A model generated the notes under the pieces. The model made no database searches. It was not told the origin of the DNA and was given only the letters and a program-made list of their open reading frames with translations. This document shows positions 9,393 through 18,492 of a stretch of 64,000 nt of DNA, one piece after another. Source of the DNA: Gammaproteobacteria bacterium (lineage in GTDB: Bacteria > Pseudomonadota > Gammaproteobacteria > Arenicellales > JAJDZL01); contig JAJEHQ010000030.1 of NCBI GenBank assembly GCA_022823625.1, forward strand, positions 31,472-95,471, read 5' to 3'. Position 1 is the first letter of the stretch, and every line of letters begins with the position of its first letter. A program made the translations under genes and the position numbers.

Positions 9393-10657
9393 TTGAATTG
9401 CGAGTAGATCTCTTCTAGCGTTTCAGCACCAGAATGACCGTCGTTCATGTGAAGATTTTTAAGGTAGTGCGCTAATGTCAAGTCGGTTCGAAAAAGGTGT
9501 GCATCATGATCGAGCCCAGGGATTGCAATCGGAATAAAAACATCCGCGTCTTCATGATCTTTACTGGAAAGCACAATTTTTTGCATGGAGCAATCCGGCA
9601 TTTCAATGGATTGATCCAATCCCCCGACCCAAATGACAAGATCTGTGTCTCCGCGATTGATAATCGAATCCCATGCGTAGTAATCTGGATGATGTTCCGG
9701 GCCGCCACTTCTGAAACTAAGCGGTAGCGGCTTACCGTATCTCCATGTCGAAACAGCGTTGGCAGTGGTGGTTGATGGAGTCGTTGTCAGCATGAGACCG
9801 GCTGCTCGACGCGACTGGTTGATTACATCAATCAACCGAAAGATAGAGTCTACTACCAGGTCGCCTAACGGAAATGAAATCTCTTCTGCTGCCCAGACAA
9901 ACACAGTGTAATCCGACTGTTCAAGGTCCTGGACTAACGATTGAATTGCAGAGATTGGGAAACTGTGAGTGATTGGAGCACGATCTTTTCTTTTTCCCAA
10001 CTGGTTCTGAATGACTGATATTACATGTCCTGATTGCTGCAAATCACACTCGATGGTAACGCTAACATCAATCTTTTCCAGAATCGTTGCAAATTCCTCA
10101 CATGGCTCCCCAATGACGGTGATCTTTCGAGGTCTCTTGAACCGAGGATTGTCTGTTTTTGAGAAATCAAGAATCTCTATCAGTCGTGGAAATATTTTTG
10201 GAATTTGTGAGCCAATCAGCACCAACATGTCAGCTCTGTTTCGCGTTTCAGAAAGAGTGGTGAAGTACCCACCATTGGTCTGAATGTGGCTCGCGTTAAT
10301 TCCAAAAGAGCGATTTGAATATTGATCAATTGTGGCGTGCAAGTACTCAACCAGGTTCAGTGCAGTACGAATACCAGCAACATCAGTCATCAACCCTGTG
10401 ACTAGAGGTAGTTTTGCATTCGAGATTAGATTTACTGCGGCCTGAATAGCCGTCTTTCGAGTCACGAACTTTCCGTTAACCCGGGGTTTCAGAGCAGTGC
10501 GCGTACTTGCTTCAAGAAAGCCTGCTTTAGATAACGGGCAATCCGATGAATCGATTTGAAATGAATTGCCTTCAACTTGCAGGCTTAAGTCATCGCAAAG
10601 CAGCCCGCAAAAAGGACACACGACATCAAGGAACCTGTACATTTTCTGATCAGTCAT
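9386..10657 (-). CDS. fhcB: Formyltransferase/hydrolase complex subunit B (FmdB-like)
   Basis: FhcB resembles the catalytic subunit of formylmethanofuran dehydrogenase, but in bacteria it serves a hydrolytic complex and has lost redox function. The N-terminus keeps a cysteine motif, VVCPFCGLLCDDL, and later segments such as LMTDVAGIRTAL and YGKPLPLSFRSGGPEHHPDYYAW are typical of the family. I chose ATG 10657; an upstream in-frame TTG at 10669 adds only MQLK. It is the first gene of the fhcBADC operon and faces the H4MPT biosynthesis operon across 237 bp. Confidence 0.94.
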   Translation of the reverse strand: MTDQKMYRFLDVVCPFCGLLCDDLSLQVEGNSFQIDSSDCPLSKAGFLEASTRTALKPRVNGKFVTRKTAIQAAVNLISNAKLPLVTGLMTDVAGIRTALNLVEYLHATIDQYSNRSFGINASHIQTNGGYFTTLSETRNRADMLVLIGSQIPKIFPRLIEILDFSKTDNPRFKRPRKITVIGEPCEEFATILEKIDVSVTIECDLQQSGHVISVIQNQLGKRKDRAPITHSFPISAIQSLVQDLEQSDYTVFVWAAEEISFPLGDLVVDSIFRLIDVINQSRRAAGLMLTTTPSTTTANAVSTWRYGKPLPLSFRSGGPEHHPDYYAWDSIINRGDTDLVIWVGGLDQSIEMPDCSMQKIVLSSKDHEDADVFIPIAIPGLDHDAHLFRTDLTLAHYLKNLHMNDGHSGAETLEEIYSQFKC

Positions 10658-10894
10658 TTTTAGCTGCAATGCGCTGGCGTTCTGCAGACTGACATCAGTA
10701 GGTAGATCAATTGACTGAATATTTTTTGTGTAGAGAAACTTTCTGAATTAAGTTTAGAGCATAAAATCAGATAGATATCACAGTTGATTCTTACGTTAAC
10801 TCATTGCCTAAGAAACTGGAATTGTGAAATTACAGCCGCGTTCTGGCCCAATTTATAATGCAACTTAAACTCGATTAAGGCCAACAATTTATCG
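10658..10894. promoter_or_regulatory. Divergent promoter region between the two H4MPT operons
   Basis: This 237-bp AT-rich gap separates the starts of fhcB (minus) and mptG (plus). Both promoters must lie here, since each operon begins at its edge. No strong palindrome or recognisable operator was found by eye. Confidence 0.5.
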
Positions 10895-11881
10895 ATGAAG
10901 AGCATTAAGATCACCGCACCAGCGAGATTACACCTGGGATTTGTTGGACTTGGAGGGCGGTCAGCAAAGACTCATGGTGCTCTGGGATTGGCGATTGACC
11001 AGCCTGCCACTGTGCTGGAAGCGCACCACCATCCACAGTGGAAATCTTCGGGAATCGCTCCGAACAAGACTGTGAAATATATGAACACTGTCAGAGCGGC
11101 TTTTGCGCTGAAACAGCCAATTTACATAAAATCAATTCAGAGTATTCCAGAGCACATCGGACTCGGTTCAGGAACCCAGTTGGCATTGTCGGTTGCCACA
11201 GTCTGTATGCAACTTAATGGTCATGATGTATCACCAGAAAAGATTTCCGGACTGCTAGGTCGAGGTTCCCGATCCGGTATCGGGACAGCGGCATTTTTCA
11301 AAGGTGGTTTTCTGGTCGACTGCCAGGCAGAAAAAACCCGTTACGCAAGAGCAATATCCAAACGACTGGAATTTCCGGAAAGTTGGCGAATTATCCTGAT
11401 CATTGATGAGACCTACCAAGGCATACATGATGAATCGGAAGTCAATGCATTCGAAAGCTTGGGTGGATTTTCTGAAAAACTGAGTACCGATTTGAAGGGT
11501 GTATTACTGAATCAGGTCGTGCCGGCGTTGGAAGTCCAAGATATCACAGCATTTGGCAGTGGAATCTCGTTGATTCAGAAACAGGTTGGAGACTTCTTTA
11601 AGCCAGCTCAGGGCGGTAGATTTCTGAGTCAGCAAGTGGCGAAGATTCTGGATTATGCTGAACGAAATGGCGCTGCCGGAATTGGTCAAAGTTCGTGGGG
11701 ACCCACTGGATTCATAATTGTTGATGGCACAGCAGCCGCCCTTCGAATGAAATCAAATCTGGAGAACCTGTCACGTGGCAGTGATGTACGATTTGAAGTA
11801 CGTGCCCCGCGAAATTCTGGAGCAACGATCGAGGTGGAACTTTTGGATGCTCTAGCTCATCATGCCATGACCGGGAATTGA
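10895..11881 (+). CDS. mptG: Beta-ribofuranosylaminobenzene 5'-phosphate synthase
   Basis: The enzyme makes the first committed intermediate of methanopterin by joining 4-aminobenzoate to phosphoribosyl pyrophosphate with loss of CO2. The protein is GHMP-kinase-like. It begins with ITAPARLHLGF, has an ATP-type loop PEHIGLGSGTQLALSVA at about residue 87, and then SGIGTAAFFKGGFLVD. C-terminal GQSSWGPTGFIIVD is also characteristic. The 328-residue length is normal. It opens the plus-strand H4MPT operon, and the downstream mtdB begins 20 bp later. The presence of this gene indicates that the organism makes its own H4MPT-type cofactor. Confidence 0.92.
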   Translation: MKSIKITAPARLHLGFVGLGGRSAKTHGALGLAIDQPATVLEAHHHPQWKSSGIAPNKTVKYMNTVRAAFALKQPIYIKSIQSIPEHIGLGSGTQLALSVATVCMQLNGHDVSPEKISGLLGRGSRSGIGTAAFFKGGFLVDCQAEKTRYARAISKRLEFPESWRIILIIDETYQGIHDESEVNAFESLGGFSEKLSTDLKGVLLNQVVPALEVQDITAFGSGISLIQKQVGDFFKPAQGGRFLSQQVAKILDYAERNGAAGIGQSSWGPTGFIIVDGTAAALRMKSNLENLSRGSDVRFEVRAPRNSGATIEVELLDALAHHAMTGN

Positions 11882-11900
11882 AGTGAACACAGGAGGAGTT

Positions 11901-12794
11901 ATGTCAAAACGCAGGATAATGCACATGATTACACCAACTGACAGTGTAAGTCCCTTCGATGTCAACATGGCCGTCGATGCGGGTTATGCGGTCATTGTTC
12001 CACACTGTGGAATCGGTGAATCAAGTGTTGCCGACTTTGTTCAGGATGCAATTTTTTCGCGACCACCAAAGAGTGCATCAACAACTGGAATGTTTATCGG
12101 AGGTGGTGATGTCAATCGAGCTTCCGAGATGCTGGAAATTGCAAAAGGAGCAATGGTGCCTCCATTTGAAGTGTCTGTGTTAGCCGACCCCAATGGTGCA
12201 TTTACGACTTCAGCTGCTTTAGTTGCAGTCATTGAAAGGTGTTTGAAAGAACATGCCTCTGCAAATCTGAAAGGCAGCAATATGAAGATCTTTGGAGGTG
12301 GTCCTGTCGGATTGTCGACTGCAGTTCTTGCAAAAGAGCGCGGTGCTTGTGTGAGCCTCATCAGATTGACAGCGAGTGCGGATGATGGATCAGTGAGTGA
12401 ATTTTCGGCACGATTTGGCGTTGACATTGACTCACGGCGGGCAGTCGAAAATTCAGAAAGACTTGCAGAAGCTGCTGATGCTCAAGTGATCGTAACCACT
12501 GCAAAGGCAGGCATTCAGGTTTTAGGTCAGGAAGCCGTGGATCAGGCAAGCGGCCTGCTGATCGCTGCAGACGTGAATGCAGTACCGCCAACCGGAATTG
12601 AAGGGGTCGAGGTGATGCACAATGGAGATGACGTTGTCTGCAAGTGGGGCTCTTTCAAGTCAATTGGTGCCTTGGGTATTGGACGCGTCAAGTACAAAAC
12701 ACAGTTGGAAATGTTGAAGTCAATGCTAACTTCAGAAGATTCACTGGTGTTGGGTCTGTCAGATGCCTATACCGAAGCCGCTCGGCACGCTTGA
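11901..12794 (+). CDS. mtdB: NAD(P)-dependent methylene-H4MPT dehydrogenase
   Basis: MtdB oxidises methylene-H4MPT to methenyl-H4MPT. The N-terminal HMITPTDSVSPFDVNMAVDA and VPPFEVSVLADPNGAFTT segments match MtdB rather than MtdA. A Rossmann dinucleotide site is at KIFGGGPVGLSTAVLAKERG. I chose ATG 11901 because AGGAGG lies at 11891-11896, at ideal spacing; an in-frame GTG at 11883 sits upstream of that ribosome site. The 3' end overlaps the possible start of the next gene by 32 bp. No mtdA is visible in the window. Confidence 0.94.
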   Translation: MSKRRIMHMITPTDSVSPFDVNMAVDAGYAVIVPHCGIGESSVADFVQDAIFSRPPKSASTTGMFIGGGDVNRASEMLEIAKGAMVPPFEVSVLADPNGAFTTSAALVAVIERCLKEHASANLKGSNMKIFGGGPVGLSTAVLAKERGACVSLIRLTASADDGSVSEFSARFGVDIDSRRAVENSERLAEAADAQVIVTTAKAGIQVLGQEAVDQASGLLIAADVNAVPPTGIEGVEVMHNGDDVVCKWGSFKSIGALGIGRVKYKTQLEMLKSMLTSEDSLVLGLSDAYTEAARHA

Positions 12795-13914
12795 GGTGCA
12801 GGATTGTCTCCTAATCGGTTTGACGGTTCGCTCTCTGGTCGCTTCGGTTCATAAGGCTGGAATCGGCGCTTATGCCCTGGATTTGTTTAGCGATCTGGAC
12901 ACTCGAGAAAAGTCAATTAAGTCGTTCACTGTCGAGTACGATGGACGCGGATTTGAATCGAATTCTCTATTTGCGCGCATCGAACAGTTAGACCCGAATG
13001 CGACACTTCCAGTCGTGTATGCTGGTGGATTTGAACACAATCCAAGCCAGATTGAGCGAATTGCTGATGGCCGACAGGTGCTAGGAAACTCAGCGTCGGT
13101 ACTGGCCAAACTCAAGAACCCCAGGCTTTTTTCAAACACAGTCAGCGAGTTGGGAATTCCAGCGCCTCGAACTCGTTTTGATTGTCCGGAAAATTCCGAC
13201 GGCTGGCTCTACAAAAGTGCTGGCGGCTCTGGAGGTCTTGAAGTAAGGCGAGCAACAGAATTCGATTTTGAGTGCCACTCAGATAATTACTATCAGGAAT
13301 TCAGGAGTGGACAGATCGTAACAGCAACTGTGCTTTGTACTGACAAGCACACTCAAACCGTGGGATTTTCTGAGCAATGGTGTGCTGAGTCACATTCAGA
13401 CGGTGAGTTTATTTATGGTGGAGCTGTAGCACGTAGTTCTAACTCGCTAGAATCGAATGTTAGAAGCTCAATAGAAAATGCTGCAGCTTTGCTGGCCGCA
13501 CATTATCAATTTCGAGGGCTAGTATCTCTCGATACCATCGTTCAGAATGATGAATGGTGGCTATTGGAAGTGAATCCGCGACCTGGAGCTACGTTTGAGT
13601 TGCACGAAGGTGCTGAATCATTTCTGGCGGCACATTGTCTTGCATTTTCTGATCAAAGTCCGACATTGAAGTCCGTCACAAATTTGGGAGAATATACTGC
13701 GCACTCTGTCATCTATGCCTCAAATGCAATGACTTTACCTTCAGATTGGGTATGGCCGATGTGGGTTCGGGATCGGGCTGCACCGGGAGAGTCATTTGAA
13801 CCGGGCGACCCGGTCTGTACTGCTTATGCTACAGCTGGAAGCTCCGAAGTGGCAAGACAACTTGTTGAAGACAGACACCATCATATAGTTGATATGATTG
13901 GTAAACTGCGGTAG
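12763..13914 (+). CDS. ATP-grasp protein of the H4MPT cluster
   Basis: This 383-residue protein has an ATP-grasp fold: a Rossmann-like N-terminal domain, a central loop LYKSAGGSGGLEVR that contacts ATP, and a C-terminal metal-binding WWLLEVNPRPGATFELHE motif. ATP-grasp proteins of unproven role occur in methylotroph H4MPT gene clusters, and a ligation step in cofactor synthesis is the obvious guess. ATG 12763 lies inside mtdB. GTG 12796, two bases after the mtdB stop, would start the protein directly at the first beta strand (QDCLLIGLTVRSLVAS) and is equally plausible. It is followed by mch after 9 bp. Confidence 0.88.
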   Translation: MPIPKPLGTLEVQDCLLIGLTVRSLVASVHKAGIGAYALDLFSDLDTREKSIKSFTVEYDGRGFESNSLFARIEQLDPNATLPVVYAGGFEHNPSQIERIADGRQVLGNSASVLAKLKNPRLFSNTVSELGIPAPRTRFDCPENSDGWLYKSAGGSGGLEVRRATEFDFECHSDNYYQEFRSGQIVTATVLCTDKHTQTVGFSEQWCAESHSDGEFIYGGAVARSSNSLESNVRSSIENAAALLAAHYQFRGLVSLDTIVQNDEWWLLEVNPRPGATFELHEGAESFLAAHCLAFSDQSPTLKSVTNLGEYTAHSVIYASNAMTLPSDWVWPMWVRDRAAPGESFEPGDPVCTAYATAGSSEVARQLVEDRHHHIVDMIGKLR

Positions 13915-13923
13915 ATCTAAAGA

Positions 13924-14901
13924 ATGGAGAATAGACGCGACAACTGGCCTGGTGTCAATCAATTGTCGGCACCTTTGGTTGATCAACTGGTTGCAGATGC
14001 GTCAGATTTGGAGATTCAGGTGAGTCGGAGTGCTAATGACAGTCGAATTATTGATGCAGGCCTCAAATCTCCTGGCTCCGTTGAGGCAGGACGCCGAATT
14101 GCTGAAATTTGCATGGCTGACCTGGGGCATGTAACGATTGTTCCTTCAGATATCACAGAGATGAATTTTCGTATCGTGCATGTCGATTCCGAGCATCCGG
14201 TATTGAGTTGTCTGGGCAGCCAATACGCCGGTTGGAGTCTGAAATACGACGCTGCAAGAAAGTTTCGGGCCTTGGGTTCAGGACCTGCTCGTGCACTGGC
14301 GGTTAAGGAACCGCTATTTGAAGAGTTAGGTTACCGTGATGAATTTGACCGAACTTGCCTGATCATTGAAACGTCAGATTTACCACCAGACGATCTACTG
14401 GACAAAGTCAGTCACGATTGTGGTGTTTCGCCCGATAGTCTGACAGTGATTTTGACTCCGACGGGCAGTTTGGCTGGTGTAACTCAGATAGCAGCGAGGG
14501 TGGTTGAGGTGGCTCTTCATAAAGCTCATGAAATGAAGTTCAATCTGGATTCCATTTTAAGTGCTGAAGGGTCAACGCCATTACCGCCTCCAACAGATGA
14601 TGATCTGCTGGCCATGGGCCGTACGAATGACACGATTCTGTTTGCAGGGTCGGTCTCAATTCGAGTCGATTGTGGCGACGATGCGGCACGTCAGTTAGCA
14701 GAATCCATGCCGAGCAGCAATTCCAGAGACTACGGCAAACCCTTTGCTCAAGTGTTCAAAGACTACAACTATGATTTTTTTGAAATAGATCCGATGTTGT
14801 TCAGTCCAGCACAAGTGACCGTCCATGAAATCTCCACTGGGCATACATTCACCGGAGGAGCCTTGGACTACGGACTTCTCTGCAAATCGTTCTTTGGCTG
14901 A
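13924..14901 (+). CDS. mch: Methenyl-H4MPT cyclohydrolase
   Basis: Mch hydrolyses methenyl-H4MPT to formyl-H4MPT, the step between MtdB and FhcD. Diagnostic segments are LGSQYAGWSLKYDAARK, LGSGPARALAVKEPLFEELGY and PTGSLAGVTQIAARVVE. The 325-residue length is normal. The gene is cotranscribed with the ATP-grasp gene upstream (9-bp gap), and its TGA stop overlaps the ATG of the next gene (TGATG). Confidence 0.97.
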   Translation: MENRRDNWPGVNQLSAPLVDQLVADASDLEIQVSRSANDSRIIDAGLKSPGSVEAGRRIAEICMADLGHVTIVPSDITEMNFRIVHVDSEHPVLSCLGSQYAGWSLKYDAARKFRALGSGPARALAVKEPLFEELGYRDEFDRTCLIIETSDLPPDDLLDKVSHDCGVSPDSLTVILTPTGSLAGVTQIAARVVEVALHKAHEMKFNLDSILSAEGSTPLPPPTDDDLLAMGRTNDTILFAGSVSIRVDCGDDAARQLAESMPSSNSRDYGKPFAQVFKDYNYDFFEIDPMLFSPAQVTVHEISTGHTFTGGALDYGLLCKSFFG

Positions 14902-15809
14902 TGTCTGAGATTCGAATTGTTGTTTTTACTGACGCCAGGGGATGGCACGAAAAACATCTTGAAAGTGCTTTTCTGGGTGTTGGTGCCAATCTACATTTTG
15001 TTTCGCTATCTCAGTGCAGATTTACTGATCATACCGATTTCGGCGGGTTAACCATACCTGGATTAAAGAATGCATTACCGCAGGGAGTTTTCGTAAGAAG
15101 TATTTCAGCCGGCACCTTCGAACAGGTTACTTTGAGGCTTGGGTTTCTTCACGCTTTGGCGGCAATGTCTGTACCGGTGATGAATTCTGCCAGTGTGATC
15201 GAAAGAACGGTTGACAAGAGCATGACCAGTCACCTCCTGCAAAAGGAACAGGTTGCAACAGTACCTTCGTGGACTTGCGAGTCTAGAGAATCTGCAACGC
15301 AACAACTCGAAATGCTACTGTCTGAGGGCAAGAAAGTGGTTCTTAAGCCACTATTTGGTTCAAGGGGGAGAGGGTTGAGATTAATTGAGTCGACTGACCA
15401 CCTACCTGGGCCGGAAGAAGTCAATCATGTTTACTATCTTCAGGAATACATTCCGTCAAAAGACAGATATTGGCGAGATTGGCGGGTTATGGTTGTCGAC
15501 GGAAAGGCAATTTGTGCAATGGAACGCCGGTCTGATCAATGGATAACAAATCGAGCACAAGGGGCTCAGTGTTTGCCGACAAAGCTGGATTTTGAGCCAC
15601 AGCAATTGGCTGAGCGCGCTGCTGATGCAGTTGGTGCAGATTATGCTGGCGTCGATTTGATTTGTACTAAAGAAGGAAAATGGCTGGTGCTTGAGGTCAA
15701 TGGTGTACCAGCCTGGCAGGGTTTGCAAGCGGTTTCAGAGGTGAATATTGCAGGCCAGTTTGCCGATAAGATGGTGAAAATGACTTTCCTTGGTAATTTC
15801 TCAACTTAA
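14901..15809 (+). CDS. RimK-like ATP-grasp ligase of the H4MPT cluster
   Basis: This is a second ATP-grasp enzyme, of the RimK/MptN type, which attaches amino acids such as L-glutamate to a carboxylate. Visible motifs are VVLKPLFGSRGRGLRLIES (the ATP-binding glycine loop, about residue 150), WRDWRVMVVDG and KWLVLEVNGVPAWQGLQ (metal-binding Glu-Val-Asn). Homologues in archaea glutamylate H4MPT, and such genes are found in bacterial H4MPT clusters, so side-chain ligation is likely but inferred. It overlaps mch by 1 bp and is the last gene of the operon. Confidence 0.88.
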   Translation: MSEIRIVVFTDARGWHEKHLESAFLGVGANLHFVSLSQCRFTDHTDFGGLTIPGLKNALPQGVFVRSISAGTFEQVTLRLGFLHALAAMSVPVMNSASVIERTVDKSMTSHLLQKEQVATVPSWTCESRESATQQLEMLLSEGKKVVLKPLFGSRGRGLRLIESTDHLPGPEEVNHVYYLQEYIPSKDRYWRDWRVMVVDGKAICAMERRSDQWITNRAQGAQCLPTKLDFEPQQLAERAADAVGADYAGVDLICTKEGKWLVLEVNGVPAWQGLQAVSEVNIAGQFADKMVKMTFLGNFST

Positions 15810-15971
15810 GACTGCTATGTTCTGACCTGTTACCACCCTTCGAAAATTGCTAACATTTTTAGTCACTGGTCAATATCAACCCAGTCTGCCAATATGCGAG
15901 GAGAAGGCAATATCTGTCGAATCCGGGAATTGATGTCGACGAGTTCCCTAAATTGAATTTGAGTGCCTACT

Positions 15972-17285
15972 TCAGATCACTGTTAGCAATGGCTTGATGC
16001 GTTCGACTACCCAGAAAGAAGAGATCAGTAAGCAAGGTACAGCTACGGCCCACTTCGTGAGGTACTTCAAGTCGAGATTTTTCACTTGCGCTTTCAACCG
16101 GCCAATCAACATCAGCAACACCCATATTACCAGCACAATCCCAACTTGGCCAATCTCAACTCCAATGTTGAATGACAGCAAAGATTTCCACAAATGAGCG
16201 CCATCAGGTAGTAGTATTTCGTGCAAAACAAAAGAGAATCCAAGTCCATGCAACAGCCCTATGGCCAGTGTGACGATAAACGACGCATGACGGTCGATTG
16301 ACGCAGTTGAGGTGCGAAGAGCAATCAATGCGACATAAATGATTGAAAGAGCAATACAAAGCTCTACAGTTGGTACGAACCAGGCACCTTCTGGAACGAA
16401 TCCCCAAAATCCCGCAATCAGAGTAATTGTGTGTCCAATCGTAAATCCGGTAACGCGCCACAAAAGATTAATGAGATGAGCTGCTCCAATTGTGAGACAG
16501 ACTACGAATAAAACATGGTCGAGTCCAATAAGAATGTGAACGATGCCTGCGACCACGAAAGATAGTGCTGCATCAAACCATGAGTTCGATATTTCGACCG
16601 GCTCGTGAAGCAGCCCGGAAACACGGAATATTTGGGCACTGCCGGGATAATGATCAACAATCAGATTAGCGGTGTCTTCCACACCCGGTAAATCGGGGTT
16701 AAACGTACTCCGTATGGAATATGTATCGATAGTTCTGTCAAATTTGAATCTCAAAAACAAATCCGTTACGGTATCCCCGACATAAATTTCCTCATACGGA
16801 TAGTTGATTACATCACCTTCCAATGCGAACTTCGCCTCCGAAACCGAGGCAAATGGAGGTTGAAGCAATGCCTCATGAACCCTGACGGCGATGATCTCAT
16901 GTTTTAGTGGAGTGCCTTCCACAGAGAATTCCAATCCTCTTGCTGCAATTGCTGCAAACCCGAATGGATCAGTCCGCACTTTGTCGAGATCAAGATTATG
17001 TAGGACTACGCCACCTTCAGTTTCGTTGTAGGTAAAAGGTGCGGGTGTAGCCCTTTCAGGGTCGGTGGAATCAATAAACAACTCTGCTAGAAAATAGGGT
17101 GTTGGCATTCGTACATACACATCCATTCCGGAGTTGGTATGAACGACATGAATGGTTCGAATATTGACATCCAGATTGAAGTGGGCAAAGGCTGTATTAC
17201 AACCTAATGCAAGAATTAGGACGGTTGCAATTCGCAAAGTGATTGAGTTCTTCAGCAGTCGCTCATGAAATGGGGCATCTGGCAT
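15972..17285 (-). CDS. HupE/UreJ-like integral membrane protein
   Basis: An N-terminal signal or anchor (about residues 13-34) precedes a ~180-residue extracytoplasmic region and then a polytopic C-terminal domain. That domain carries the HupE_UreJ_2 signature GIVHILIGLDHVLFVVCLTIG, whose His and Asp may bind metal, followed by FTIGHTITLIAGF and LLHGLGFSFVL. HupE/UreJ relatives are thought to transport nickel or cobalt, but members of this large-domain subgroup have no settled function. It lies 81 bp downstream of the metallo-beta-lactamase-fold gene on the same strand, with a strong hairpin between them. Confidence 0.82.
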   Translation of the reverse strand: MPDAPFHERLLKNSITLRIATVLILALGCNTAFAHFNLDVNIRTIHVVHTNSGMDVYVRMPTPYFLAELFIDSTDPERATPAPFTYNETEGGVVLHNLDLDKVRTDPFGFAAIAARGLEFSVEGTPLKHEIIAVRVHEALLQPPFASVSEAKFALEGDVINYPYEEIYVGDTVTDLFLRFKFDRTIDTYSIRSTFNPDLPGVEDTANLIVDHYPGSAQIFRVSGLLHEPVEISNSWFDAALSFVVAGIVHILIGLDHVLFVVCLTIGAAHLINLLWRVTGFTIGHTITLIAGFWGFVPEGAWFVPTVELCIALSIIYVALIALRTSTASIDRHASFIVTLAIGLLHGLGFSFVLHEILLPDGAHLWKSLLSFNIGVEIGQVGIVLVIWVLLMLIGRLKAQVKNLDLKYLTKWAVAVPCLLISSFWVVERIKPLLTVI

Positions 17286-17316
17286 TATGCACCAATTACA
17301 GAGAAAGGGGAATAAT

Positions 17317-17348
17317 CTGCCTGGAAGTGGGTAGTTTCTTCCAGGCAG
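17317..17348 (-). terminator. Hairpin between MBL-fold and HupE-like genes
   Basis: A perfect 11-bp inverted repeat (CTGCCTGGAAG / CTTCCAGGCAG) with a 10-nt loop lies 18 bp after the stop of the MBL-fold gene. Read on the minus strand it is followed by ATTATTCCCC rather than a solid U-tract. It may act as a weak terminator or as an mRNA-stabilising element. Confidence 0.55.
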
Positions 17349-17366
17349 TTCAGTTCTTCAGTAGAC

Positions 17367-18299
17367 TTATCCGTCTTGTGGAACAGCTAAATTGTGCGAG
17401 CCGAAATACATGACGTGGCCATTCATGTCAGCGATATCAGCAGCGCTGATCTGAATTGTTGGGCCATCAAGTATGGTGTGTGGGTGGGTTTGAGTCCACT
17501 CCATCGCATCTAGCAGGGTAGATGTATAGAAAGTTGTCTCAGGAACTAAATAATGGTGCGGAATGCCGACTTTGGCACCAACCGCGGCCATTACATCGTC
17601 AGCCTGTTGGTAATCCAGAATGTGTCTGGAACCGTCAACAGGGACAAATACGATGTCAACCTGTCCGACTTTGTCAAGAACTTCTTGTGGTGGATACGGT
17701 CTGTTGTCGCCCCACATTAGCAGGCGAAGTCCACCAGTTTCAATGACATAGAGGCTGTTGTCCATGTGTCTGAAATTATTCGTGCATGGATCATCACGGC
17801 CTTCGAACTGTTTCACAGCTTCGGTCCACGGCACAATACCGGGAGCAACACACTGGTGTTTGTCTGCGATGCCTGTGATTTTGACATCGCCCAATTCAAA
17901 GGATCCACCCATTCGATCTAACAGCATGTTTGCATCAAGCCGGTCCAGTGCATCGTGATCGAAGTGTGCATGTGTTGATAGTCCAATGTCAACTTCAACT
18001 TGAGGGAATTCCATTCTGTACCAAAGACCCCAGGCTCCCGATGGATCATTTCGCCAAGGATCAACAATCATCGATATACCTCGTGGTGAGGTAATTCCAA
18101 AAGATGAATTGCTGTAAAAAGAAATTTCGACGGAATCTGTCGAAGCGCGGGTGCCACCCTCATTTTGGATCTGAATGATACGATCGTGGTTCTTGCCGGA
18201 CATCCAAGCATTCATTTGCCCGACAACATCATCGCCTAAACCGATCATCCCTCCAACAGAAATTGCAACTGCAATTACGGTAAATTTCAATATTTTCAT
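17367..18299 (-). CDS. Exported metallo-beta-lactamase-fold hydrolase (UlaG-like)
   Basis: The protein belongs to the metallo-beta-lactamase superfamily, UlaG/RomA-like branch. The metal motif THAHFDHDALDRL is at about residue 111, with downstream ligands plausible in TGIADKHQC, LLMWGDNR and GIPHHYLVP. The N-terminal ~28 residues (MKILKFTVIAVAISVGGMIG) look like a signal peptide or anchor, so it acts outside the cytoplasm. Its substrate is unknown. It may be expressed with the HupE-like gene downstream. Confidence 0.83.
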   Translation of the reverse strand: MKILKFTVIAVAISVGGMIGLGDDVVGQMNAWMSGKNHDRIIQIQNEGGTRASTDSVEISFYSNSSFGITSPRGISMIVDPWRNDPSGAWGLWYRMEFPQVEVDIGLSTHAHFDHDALDRLDANMLLDRMGGSFELGDVKITGIADKHQCVAPGIVPWTEAVKQFEGRDDPCTNNFRHMDNSLYVIETGGLRLLMWGDNRPYPPQEVLDKVGQVDIVFVPVDGSRHILDYQQADDVMAAVGAKVGIPHHYLVPETTFYTSTLLDAMEWTQTHPHTILDGPTIQISAADIADMNGHVMYFGSHNLAVPQDG

Positions 18300-18492
18300 A
18301 GACTATTCCCCATTCTTATTGATACAAATATTAAGATGTATTCTATATCAACTTAATACGGCTGAATTGTTATTGTTTCTGAAGAATAATTGCATTGAAT
18401 GACTTTCAATCTTTGAACTGACCAACATTCAGACATGCTACAAATTGAATGTTTGTAGTCTCACCATCCAAAATCTGCCAGAATAATTCAAT

